Assembly (NCBI RefSeq): GCF_012952295.1
Contig: NZ_JABBCH010000022.1
Coordinates: 1-58,398 of the forward strand
Direction of reading: 5' to 3'
DNA length: 58,398 nucleotides
DNA from: Crystallibacter degradans
GTDB lineage: Bacteria; Actinomycetota; Actinomycetes; Actinomycetales; Micrococcaceae
Each line of letters begins with the position of its first letter. The first letter of the stretch is position 1. The translations under genes were made by a program, and so were the position numbers. Shown piece by piece: positions 1 to 6,423 of this stretch. The notes under the pieces were generated by a model, which was given only the letters and a program-made list of their open reading frames with translations, was not told where the DNA came from and did no database searches.

Positions 1-75
1 AACCGGGGACACCGGCGGCACATCAGGCACGTCAACCTGCCTCGGGGGATCAAAAGTCACGAACACCCCAAGCAT
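1..75 (-). CDS. possible 5' end of a gene running off the left edge
   Basis: From an ATG whose complement is at 73-75, a frame stays open to base 1 for 25 codons and reads MLGVFVTFDPP, then a Pro/Val/Asp-rich stretch. A purine-rich AGGGTCGGG lies directly upstream and could be a ribosome-binding site. No family can be named from so short a piece. The Pro-rich run resembles low-complexity tails or leaders of actinobacterial proteins, but this may also be chance. Bases 76-172, between this and the next gene, show nothing I can identify. Confidence 0.25.
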   Translation of the reverse strand, partial: MLGVFVTFDPPRQVDVPDVPPVSPV

Positions 76-172
76 CCCGACCCTGCCGGGAAAATCAACC
101 AACCACGCCGAGGACCTGAATAGTTACGAATCGTGGGACCTGGCGACGTTGACAGCGTGTCCACGGATTTGT

Positions 173-1246
173 TCACTGCGAGTAGCTCCTTAGTGAGGCA
201 GCGGCCATGGAGTCTTTCAACGGGCCGGCTGCGGGAAGTTGTGCCCCCGACACCGGGTCAGACTGTAGACCGGGGTCTGCCGTCTGACCCGCGCTGGCGA
301 GCGCTTCGGCACCGAAGTGGTCGAGCACCCAGTCGGGCTGGTAGATGGTTTCCAGGTATGGGCGGCCCAGGTCGGGCGAGATGGTCACCGCGGTGACGTC
401 CTGGGCATCGTGGTCGGCGAGCCATGCCATGGCGCCGTGGACCACCGTCCCGGTGGACCCGCCAAGCAGCAACCCGCCCGCGGCCAGGCGGTGGCAGGCG
501 CGCACCGTGTCCGGCTCCTCGACGAACACCACGTCATCGAGCAAGGACTCGTCGAGTTGGGGCGGCCGCACGCTCATGCCGAGGCCGGGAATCAGGCGGG
601 GCGCCGGCGGACAGCCGAAGGAAACAGATCCGACGGCATCGACAGCGACGATCCGGACGTCGGGGCGGTACTCGCGGAAGTACCGCGCGCAACCCATTAG
701 AGTGCCCGTGGTGCCGGCTCCGACGAACAGCACGTCGAGGTCGGGGAATTCGGCGGCGATTTCGGGGGCCGTCCAGCGGTAGTGCGCGCCCCAGTTCCCG
801 GGGTTGACGTACTGGTTGAGCCAGACATACCGCTCATCGGACGCGCACAGTTCCCGGACGTGGTTGAGCCGGGCCCCAAGGAACCCGTCGACGGGATCCG
901 GTTCGGTGACCAGATCAACCTGTGCCCCGAGCGACTCCATCAACTGCCGGGTCGTCGGATTGCAGCGCGGATCGACTACGCACACAAAGCGGTATCCCTT
1001 GCTGGCCGCGATCATGCTGAGCGCGACGCCGAGGTTGCCCGACGAGGACTCGACAAGCGTGGAGCCGGGCCCGATCAGCCCCTCCCGCTCGGCCCGCTCG
1101 ACCATTTCCCGCGCGGGCTTGAGTTTGATCGAGCCGGCGAAGTTGAACCCCTCGATCTTCAGATAGAGGCGGCGGCCAAGCACCCCTTCCAGGTCGACGA
1201 ATAGGCTCTGCTCGTTGAACAGGTGCGGATCCTTAATAATCGACAT
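173..1246 (-). CDS. SbnA-like PLP-dependent cysteine-synthase-family enzyme
   Basis: Fold-type II PLP enzyme of the cysteine synthase family, closest by recognition to SbnA, which makes N-(1-amino-1-carboxy-2-ethyl)-glutamate from O-phosphoserine and glutamate on the way to 2,3-diaminopropionate. The PLP lysine is expected at residue 41 in GSIKLKPA. The phosphate/substrate loop ESSSGNLG lies near residues 66-73, and the glycine-rich PLP phosphate motif reads GAGTTGTLMG. A C-terminal tail of about 45 residues beyond the catalytic core is Ala/Ser-rich and probably not catalytic. The start is supported by GAGGGAG just upstream. SbnA normally works with the dehydrogenase SbnB and a siderophore or peptide cluster; neither is present in the window, so the physiological role is open. 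A plain cysteine synthase is less likely because SIKLKPA replaces the usual SVKDR. Confidence 0.8.
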   Translation of the reverse strand: MSIIKDPHLFNEQSLFVDLEGVLGRRLYLKIEGFNFAGSIKLKPAREMVERAEREGLIGPGSTLVESSSGNLGVALSMIAASKGYRFVCVVDPRCNPTTRQLMESLGAQVDLVTEPDPVDGFLGARLNHVRELCASDERYVWLNQYVNPGNWGAHYRWTAPEIAAEFPDLDVLFVGAGTTGTLMGCARYFREYRPDVRIVAVDAVGSVSFGCPPAPRLIPGLGMSVRPPQLDESLLDDVVFVEEPDTVRACHRLAAGGLLLGGSTGTVVHGAMAWLADHDAQDVTAVTISPDLGRPYLETIYQPDWVLDHFGAEALASAGQTADPGLQSDPVSGAQLPAAGPLKDSMAAASLRSYSQ

Positions 1247-1350
1247 GGTCTCCCTCGTTCTCCTGCCGTGAGCTTGGTCACGAGGGTCGCCAGGGGGTGG
1301 CGGGTTGCATCAGTGCGCATCGCTTTTCTCCCCAAAGAACCCCATGAAGC

Positions 1351-1426
1351 TGCAAGTTTGCAATGTGTTTACAGTGGACGCCCGGCCCCGTTATCGCGCC
1401 GTTATCGCGCCGTTATCGGCACGATA
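1351..1426. promoter_or_regulatory. candidate operator region: palindrome plus three 11-bp tandem repeats
   Basis: The 232-base gap between the divergent sbnA-like gene and the PGPGW gene holds two notable patterns. TGCAAGTTTGCA (1351-1362) is a 5+5 bp palindrome with a 2-bp centre. Three head-to-tail copies of CCGTTATCGCG follow at 1388-1398, 1399-1409 and 1410-1420, the last ending GGC. The third copy overlaps TATCG-GCA-CGATA (1414-1426). An 11-bp period places each copy on nearly the same helix face, which suits cooperative protein binding. No regulator is identified; this is inference from pattern only. Confidence 0.4.
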
Positions 1427-1478
1427 GGCCGAAAACCGCCCCGCTTCGCCAATGACATTGCTGTGGCAGGATGTGCTC

Positions 1479-1954
1479 ATGGGGAGGACCGACGTCATTC
1501 CGTCTTGGCTTCGTCGAACGGGCATCGAACTACTCGGCTGGGCCCTCATCGCCGTCGGACTCGCCGCACTTGTACTGCCTGGACCGGGGCTTCTTGCCCT
1601 CGCCGGCGGATTGGTGGTTCTGTCCCTGCGCTATGCCTGGGCCAAGCGCCTGCTGGTGCCGATCAAGGCCGAGGCGCTCAAAATAGCAGAGAAGCAGGTG
1701 CGGACGTGGCCGCGCATCGTTGCCAGTGCCTTGGGAGGGCTCGCGGCTATTGCTGCCGGAATCTTGTGGGGTGTTCGGGCCCCCCGATGCCGGACTGGTG
1801 GGCATTCGGTGACCGTTGGTGGCTTCCAGGAAGCTGGATCGTGGGATCTACCTTGATCGTCTCCGGTGTGGTCGCCCTTGCCCTAATGATCTACAGCTTC
1901 CGCAGATTTCGCCGGACGCGCGCCTCCTCCCACCGCGGGGACCCTTCCCGATGA
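1479..1954 (+). pseudogene. PGPGW-type transmembrane protein, frameshifted
   Basis: Small membrane protein of the PGPGW family (function unknown). The first frame gives an N-terminal membrane segment with the hallmark LPGPGLLALAGG, then YAWAKRLL and a long charged helix. It loses sense at the run of six C at 1780-1785. The -1 frame then continues with PMPDWWAFGDRWWLPGSW and a second membrane helix, ending at 1954. One extra C would restore a continuous protein of about 158 residues reading through WGVRAPPMPDWW. Either the gene carries a one-base deletion in the C run, or the base is missing from the assembly. The start at 1479 is preferred over 1452 because AGGA lies 6-7 bases upstream. Its divergent neighbour is the sbnA-like gene. 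Confidence 0.75.
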
Positions 1955-2051
1955 TTTGATGTGGTCGGGTAGCAGAGGGGCGGCCGTAATTGCGAGCAGC
2001 CCGGGAACACCGGGAATCGCGGCCGCAGCGTAATTGCTTGCCCTGAGGCGG

Positions 2052-2249
2052 GTGCCGGGGCGGGCGGCCTCCCCAAGGACCTGCCCGTGCCCCGCACCGG
2101 ACGAGCCGAGACGAGCCGCCCGCGAATGTCCCTGCACTCCCCAGTAGCTGGACTCCGGCTTCAGCTCTCGCCATCTGCTGGTTCTAGAGTGAAGGAGCAA
2201 GCTCAATGCCCGCGCACTGTTAGCTCAAGATTTGCTCAAGATGTGCGGG
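2052..2249. repeat. long imperfect direct repeat, copy 1
   Basis: A 198-base stretch that recurs at 2683-2880 in the same orientation, roughly 80% identical by hand alignment. A 31-base block is identical (2150-2180 versus 2780-2810). The left part can fold: TGC, GGGGC and GGGC pair with GCCC, GCCCC and GCA further on. In copy 2 the last G-C pair of this helix becomes a G-U pair. The right end contains CTCAAGATT-NGCTCAAGAT, itself a short direct repeat. No convincing reading frame is shared by the two copies. It may be a structured non-coding RNA or a regulatory region; the function is unknown. Confidence 0.6.
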
Positions 2250-2293
2250 AGTGCCTGTCAGGGGAAGCTTCGGTGGACAACTCTTCGCGGAAA

Positions 2294-2319
2294 AGCCCCG
2301 GCCCGCCCTTGCCGAGGCT
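2294..2319. terminator. hairpin after repeat copy 1
   Basis: AGCCCCGGC (2294-2302) pairs with GCCGAGGCT (2311-2319) over eight of nine positions across an 8-base loop. It is followed by CTTCT on the plus strand and preceded by AAAA, which gives TTTT on the minus strand. It could end a plus-strand transcript through repeat copy 1 or the minus-strand transcript of the 27-residue microprotein. Confidence 0.4.
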
Positions 2320-2382
2320 CTTCTAGTTCCGCAACTGAAACGCACTGGTGGCCACGCCGTACGGCTAGACCTCCGCTGCGCG

Positions 2383-2466
2383 CTAGATGACAGAAACGAT
2401 CCAGATAATCAGGGCAATGGCCAACAAAATGCCAACGATTGTCCAGACAAGGTTGCTTCCGCGCAT
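2383..2466 (-). CDS. 27-residue single-helix membrane microprotein
   Basis: A short frame beginning MRGSNLVWTIVGILL and ending in IWIVSVI, with a stop at 2383-2385. After a five-residue polar N-terminus, residues 6-27 form one uninterrupted hydrophobic helix with two Trp, long enough to cross the membrane. The complement of TCCTCC (2473-2478) supplies a strong GGAGGA ribosome-binding site six bases before the ATG. Small hydrophobic stress-related or complex-associated membrane peptides of this kind are known in actinobacteria; no named family is claimed. It sits between the two 198-bp repeats, and a palindrome (2522-2535) lies about 56 bases upstream. Confidence 0.6.
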   Translation of the reverse strand: MRGSNLVWTIVGILLAIALIIWIVSVI

Positions 2467-2521
2467 GTTGCTTCCTCCGTTCATTAGCTACCGACGACTC
2501 CATTGTCACCCCTGGCAACCG

Positions 2522-2535
2522 TTTCATTCATGAAA
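2522..2535. promoter_or_regulatory. palindrome TTTCATTCATGAAA upstream of the microprotein
   Basis: A 6+6 bp perfect inverted repeat with a 2-bp centre. It lies upstream of the minus-strand microprotein gene, where a regulator could act. On the same strand, GTGACA, 17 bases, then TAATGA is a possible promoter closer to the gene. No binding protein is assigned. Confidence 0.35.
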
Positions 2536-2682
2536 TCAGCAAAAGCTTTCGACAGGAATCTGTAGCTGTCGTTTGATGGCGCCGTTCGGTTTGATCCTGC
2601 GGTCCACGCTGCGGCGCAGACCTCAAGCCGCGGAAACGGCATCAGTAATCACAGCCCGCGACATCCAGCCGGCAGGTCCCGA

Positions 2683-2880
2683 GTGCCGGGGCGGGTAGCC
2701 TCCCCAAGGCCTGCCCGTGCCCCGCACCGGATGAGCTGAGACGAGCTGGCCTTGTAGATCCGTGTACTCCCCAGTATTCGGACTCCGGCTTCAGCTCTCG
2801 CCATCTGCTGTTTCAAGGATGGCCGAGTAATCTCAACGCTGTGCCCTGCTTTAGCTCAAGATTGGCTCAAGATCCGCGGG
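2683..2880. repeat. long imperfect direct repeat, copy 2
   Basis: Second copy of the 198-base element at 2052-2249. Differences cluster in the middle (around 2735-2765) and in 2811-2855. The G/C-rich stem at the left and the 31-base block at 2780-2810 are kept. Several differences are parallel C-to-T changes in one motif: GAGCCGAGACGAGCCG in copy 1 reads GAGCTGAGACGAGCTG here. It is followed 28 bases later by a strong hairpin. Relative to the minus-strand microprotein, this copy lies upstream and copy 1 downstream. Confidence 0.6.
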
Positions 2881-2907
2881 CTGCACACACTCCGTCCAAC
2901 GTGGACA

Positions 2908-2946
2908 CAAAGAACGACGACGGCGGGAGGCCGCCGTCGTTCTTTG
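2908..2946. terminator. strong bidirectional terminator hairpin
   Basis: A 17-bp stem (2908-2924 with 2930-2946) with one A-C mismatch closes a 5-base loop. The GC core is flanked by AAAG on one side and CTTTG on the other, so both strands end in a short T run. It ends the minus-strand SRPBCC gene, whose stop is at 2957-2959, and would also end any plus-strand transcript of repeat copy 2. Confidence 0.8.
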
Positions 2947-2956
2947 TCATCGCATG

Positions 2957-3739
2957 TTAGATTCCGGCGCCCCGGTTCCTGCCGTCGTCCTCGATGTCTT
3001 CACGCACGCGGTCAGACTTCGCGGCAATCTCTTCCGGGGTGAGGGCCGCGCCGGTGTCGACGACCGGCTCTGTCACGACCGGCGCAGTCTCCACCACAGG
3101 TTCCACTACGGGCGTGACTGTCGTGTCTTTGTCATCACGGTCCTTCTTTGCGGCAGCCACGCCGGCTGCGGCCGCGGCTGCCACACCGACCCCGGCGGCA
3201 GCAACCTTGCCTGACACGCCGGCCTTTCCGCTGTCACCGCGGGATGCGGCAGCGTCCTCGACGCCAGGAGTCCCTGTTGCGGCGCCTTCATTGATTGAGC
3301 CGCGCCAGGCACCAGTGGCGTAGCCCTCAGCCTCGATGAACTCCTTGAATTTTTGCAGGTCCGCTTCTGCCTGCTTCTCCACGACGTTGAGCTTATCGCC
3401 CACTTTCTCCAGGATGCCCTCGGGCTCGTATTCGAGCGTCATTCGAACGGATGTCTGGCCGCCACCCACATCCTCGAATGTCACTGCACCGGCGTTCGTG
3501 GCGCCCTCGGTCGCCGCCCAGGCGATCTTCTGGTCCGGCACCTGCTCAACAATCCTCGCCTCCCACTGCCGGCGGACTCCGCCGATCTCGGCAACCCACT
3601 CCAGCCGGTTATCGCCGAGCTGCTTTACGCTCTTGACGCCGCCCATGAAGTGGGGAAATTCCTCGAACTGGGTCCACTGGTTATAAACCGTGCTCACCGG
3701 CACGTTCACCATGACTTGCTTCTCGACCTTCGTGCTCAT
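2957..3739 (-). CDS. SRPBCC-family protein with Ala-rich, acidic tail
   Basis: 260 residues. Residues 1 to about 150 match the SRPBCC (polyketide cyclase/START-like) fold in the subgroup of small stress-associated proteins. It opens with STKVEKQVMVNVPV and carries FPHFMGGVKSV and a conserved RRQWEARI strand pair. A linker follows, then a very Ala-rich stretch around residues 175-195 (VAAAAAAGVAAAKK), which could be a weak membrane-associated helix. The end is Pro/Val/Glu-rich and acidic. The SRPBCC cavity usually binds a hydrophobic ligand; none can be named here. The start at 3739 is chosen because AGGAG lies six bases upstream; an in-frame ATG 60 bases earlier lacks this. It appears to be a single-gene unit ended by the hairpin at 2908-2946. 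Confidence 0.75.
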   Translation of the reverse strand: MSTKVEKQVMVNVPVSTVYNQWTQFEEFPHFMGGVKSVKQLGDNRLEWVAEIGGVRRQWEARIVEQVPDQKIAWAATEGATNAGAVTFEDVGGGQTSVRMTLEYEPEGILEKVGDKLNVVEKQAEADLQKFKEFIEAEGYATGAWRGSINEGAATGTPGVEDAAASRGDSGKAGVSGKVAAAGVGVAAAAAAGVAAAKKDRDDKDTTVTPVVEPVVETAPVVTEPVVDTGAALTPEEIAAKSDRVREDIEDDGRNRGAGI

Positions 3740-3955
3740 TGCGTCTCCTTTTGTTGGAAAAGACCGTAGAGGCCTGCGATTGATCAGCATGCTTACCATA
3801 TCGTTTCTGTCTCTTCTGGGCTAGTGCGCAAGCACCTTTCAGATTCTGTCAGTGCGGTATGCCACGGTAAGAGTCGATAGAATTCGTCGGATCTACTGGA
3901 ACGATAAACCGAACCTTCGGCGGCGGAACCAGTTATTGAAAGGAACCTGTTCATC

Positions 3956-4804
3956 ATGCTGGGAGCCCATCACGCCGCCAGTGGAGCCGCTGCTTGGATA
4001 GCGCTCACTACCCAGTTCGAAGTTTCCCTCGGGCCCTTGGCGGAACCGCTGGGTCTCGGCGGCCATTCGATACTGCTGGGCATGGGCCTGCTGGATGTGG
4101 GACCCATCGGCATCATCTCCGGGGCGCTGGTCACGGCCGGGGCTGCCCTGGTTCCGGACGCGGACCATCACCGGGCCACCATTGCCCATTCGCTTCCGCC
4201 TGTATCGAATGCTGTTTGCGCCGGCGTGGGCACTCTGGCCGGCGGCCACCGCAAGGGAACCCATTCCATCATCGGGATGTGCGTCTTCATCCTGATCGCT
4301 TGGATGGCGGGCTTGGTGACATGGGAGACGGAGCGGTTTGGCACCATCTACCCGGCTGCCGGCGTCCTGTGCATCCTGCTGGTCGCCTTCGCCGCCAAAG
4401 CCCTGAGGTTCATACCTGACCGGTTGAAGAAGACCCCTTGGGCGGTCGGAATCTTCGTGGCTGGATTCATCACCTTTTTCGCCCCCGAACAACAGAACTG
4501 GTTTCCGCTGGCGATGGGCATTGGGGTCATCATGCACATCCTCGGTGACATGGCGACAACAGGCGGAGTGAACTTGGCCTGGCCGCTGCGGATCAAACCG
4601 CCCAAGGCCTGGCGACGAATTCCCATTTTACGCTGGATCTGGCGTCCCAACGGATACTTTGCCCTACCGATTCTTGGGAATGCAGGTTCCTGGCGGGAGT
4701 GGCTGCTGCTGATTCCGGTCAGCCTCTACGTTGTGCTGGTTCTCGCCGGTGCTACCGCCGACCTCGGGCAGGTAGGCATGTCCACCTTTGTCGCTTCGCG
4801 TTAG
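3956..4804 (+). CDS. membrane-bound metal-dependent hydrolase, YdjM/DUF457 type
   Basis: 282 residues, an integral membrane protein with about six hydrophobic segments. It has the family's histidine/aspartate pattern: HHAASGAAAW at the N-terminus, VPDADHHRATIAHS near residue 70, GGHRKGTHSIIG near residue 100, and HILGDMATTGGV near residue 190. These are likely metal ligands. Family members (DUF457, including the LexA-controlled YdjM of E. coli) are called hydrolases, but the substrate is not established. AAAGGA lies about 12 bases before the ATG, somewhat distant. The stop is immediately followed by a decayed DUF1684 fragment. Confidence 0.75.
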   Translation: MLGAHHAASGAAAWIALTTQFEVSLGPLAEPLGLGGHSILLGMGLLDVGPIGIISGALVTAGAALVPDADHHRATIAHSLPPVSNAVCAGVGTLAGGHRKGTHSIIGMCVFILIAWMAGLVTWETERFGTIYPAAGVLCILLVAFAAKALRFIPDRLKKTPWAVGIFVAGFITFFAPEQQNWFPLAMGIGVIMHILGDMATTGGVNLAWPLRIKPPKAWRRIPILRWIWRPNGYFALPILGNAGSWREWLLLIPVSLYVVLVLAGATADLGQVGMSTFVASR

Positions 4805-4809
4805 TCCGT

Positions 4810-5247
4810 GTGCAGGAGTCGCTGAACAGGGTGCGGTTCGGCAACATCGTGGTGGAACTCGCGGTCCGCGCAGACCGCTATGCCATCCGCACCCGCGACC
4901 TCGACTCCCCCGTCTACACCGGATTCAAGGGTGTGCCCATTTTTGATTTCGATCCTGGTGAAGTCAGTTTCGAGCTCCGCGGCGCCAACCACCGGCTCGT
5001 GGCGGAGCCGGGCACCCTTGGCGGCCTGACACTGAACTTCCACGATCTCACTAACGGCACCAGTACCTACGATTGGCGGAAGGTCACCACCGCGAAGCTG
5101 CGTCCGGACGGCAGCGTCATCATAGATTTCAACCGCGCAATCAACTATCCCAGCGCCTTTACCCCGTACGGCACCTGCCCGCGGCCCATCTGCGGCAACC
5201 AGATGGACGCGCTCGTCGAGGCCGGCGAAAAACTGCCCCGGCGTTAG
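4810..5247 (+). pseudogene. truncated DUF1684 protein remnant
   Basis: The reading frame preserves the C-terminal half of DUF1684, a family of about 200-280 residues of unknown function. Hallmarks seen are RDLDSPVYTGFKGVPIFDFDP, LNFHDLTNGTSTYDW and VIIDFNRAINYPSAFTPYGT. The usual first half is missing, and the piece between FDFDP and the next strand is shorter than I expect for the family. The conserved CPLPP motif reads CPRPI. The frame begins within six bases of the previous stop with no convincing ribosome-binding site; GTG at 4810 or 4831 is the only candidate start. This looks like a 5'-truncated, internally deleted gene, although a short expressed protein is not excluded. Confidence 0.6.
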
Positions 5248-5298
5248 CGGGTCCCGCTGTGGTTGGCGCTGTCCAGCCGATGCTGTGATCATGAACCT

Positions 5299-6417
5299 AT
5301 GAACCCGGAGCAGCCAACGCGCAATTCCGTCCACCGCGCCCTGTCCTGGGCGAAGGCCGGGCTGGCAGCTCCGCGGCTAATGCTGGCCATCAAGGCGGCC
5401 ATTGCCGTCGGAATCGCTTGGTTTGTGGCCGGGTACATGCCGGGCGTGGTCGACGACTATCCGTACTACGCGCCGCTCGGGGCGCTGGTCAGTATGTACC
5501 CCACTTTGATGGGCTCGGCCAAGGCCGGGTTCCAAACCCTTCTTGGATTGCTGATCGGGATCCTGTTGGCAGGCGTCATTGTGTTGTTCGCGGAACCGAA
5601 CCTCCTCACCATTTCGCTGGTGGTCGGCGTTGCCGTCCTGGTCTCGGGGCTTCGCTGGCTCGGCCATGGCAAAGACTACGTTCCGATGGCGGCACTTTTC
5701 GTCCTGATCATCGGCGGGCAGGATATCGAGTCCTATTCCATTGGCTATGCGGTCCAGATGGCGGTCGGCGTAGGATGCGGGCTGCTGGTTAACGCCGTGA
5801 TCCTGCCACCACTGAATTTTAACGCGGCAGTTTTGAAGTTGTCCCGCTTCCGGTCCATGCTGGCACGTCATCTGGAAGGCATGGCTGACGCGCTGACCGA
5901 GGAGTGGCCGCCGGAGCCGGAAAAGTGGACGAGCTACAATGATGAGCTCTCCACCGCCGGGCATGATGTGAGGGAGGCGGTTTACCAGGCGGATGAGAGT
6001 CGCAAAGGCAACCCACGGGCCAAACTGCATCGGCGCAATCTTTCGCAGGACTACCGCGACCTTCGGGCCTTGGAATCGGTGTCGTTCCACGTTAAGGACA
6101 TCACTGACACCCTTGCCGGCGTCAGTGATGGCGGCACGGATCCGTTGTCGAATGAACTGCCCACCGAGCTGCTGCAGCCGGTCAGTGTGGCGCTCCGCGG
6201 CACAGCCGAAATCCTGAAGGCCTGGGAATCCGGATCGGAGATCCCGGCCCGGTGGGAGGAAGCGGAACAGGCCTTGAGCGCACTGTTCGACCAAGTCGAT
6301 GCACACGGCGAGGCCGGAGCGGCGGCCCTTAGCCCGGCCTCCAGCGTGGCAACCGCGGTACGGCGGATTCTTGACACCCTGCAACCTTGCATCAAGCAGG
6401 ATGCGGAGGCAGCGTAG
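5299..6417 (+). CDS. FUSC-family membrane protein
   Basis: 372 residues. The first 175 or so form several hydrophobic segments (AIKAAIAVGIAWFVAGY, LLGLLIGILLAGVIVLFA, LVVGVAVLVSG, AALFVLIIG). They are followed by a long soluble helical region with the RSMLARHLEGMADAL pattern typical of FUSC/aromatic-acid-exporter-like proteins. This family is linked to efflux of organic acids or drugs, and substrate assignment is not possible from sequence. The start at 5299 fits the beginning of conserved sequence, but no strong ribosome-binding site is visible. Its stop lies six bases from the stop of the convergent pyruvate-oxidase-like gene, with no terminator between them. Confidence 0.75.
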   Translation: MNPEQPTRNSVHRALSWAKAGLAAPRLMLAIKAAIAVGIAWFVAGYMPGVVDDYPYYAPLGALVSMYPTLMGSAKAGFQTLLGLLIGILLAGVIVLFAEPNLLTISLVVGVAVLVSGLRWLGHGKDYVPMAALFVLIIGGQDIESYSIGYAVQMAVGVGCGLLVNAVILPPLNFNAAVLKLSRFRSMLARHLEGMADALTEEWPPEPEKWTSYNDELSTAGHDVREAVYQADESRKGNPRAKLHRRNLSQDYRDLRALESVSFHVKDITDTLAGVSDGGTDPLSNELPTELLQPVSVALRGTAEILKAWESGSEIPARWEEAEQALSALFDQVDAHGEAGAAALSPASSVATAVRRILDTLQPCIKQDAEAA

Positions 6418-6423
6418 CAATCC

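Noticed and set aside
2052-2880. Cobalamin, c-di-AMP or c-di-GMP riboswitch in the repeat pair
   Set aside because: I compared remembered consensus motifs of these classes on both strands and saw no match to their conserved loops.
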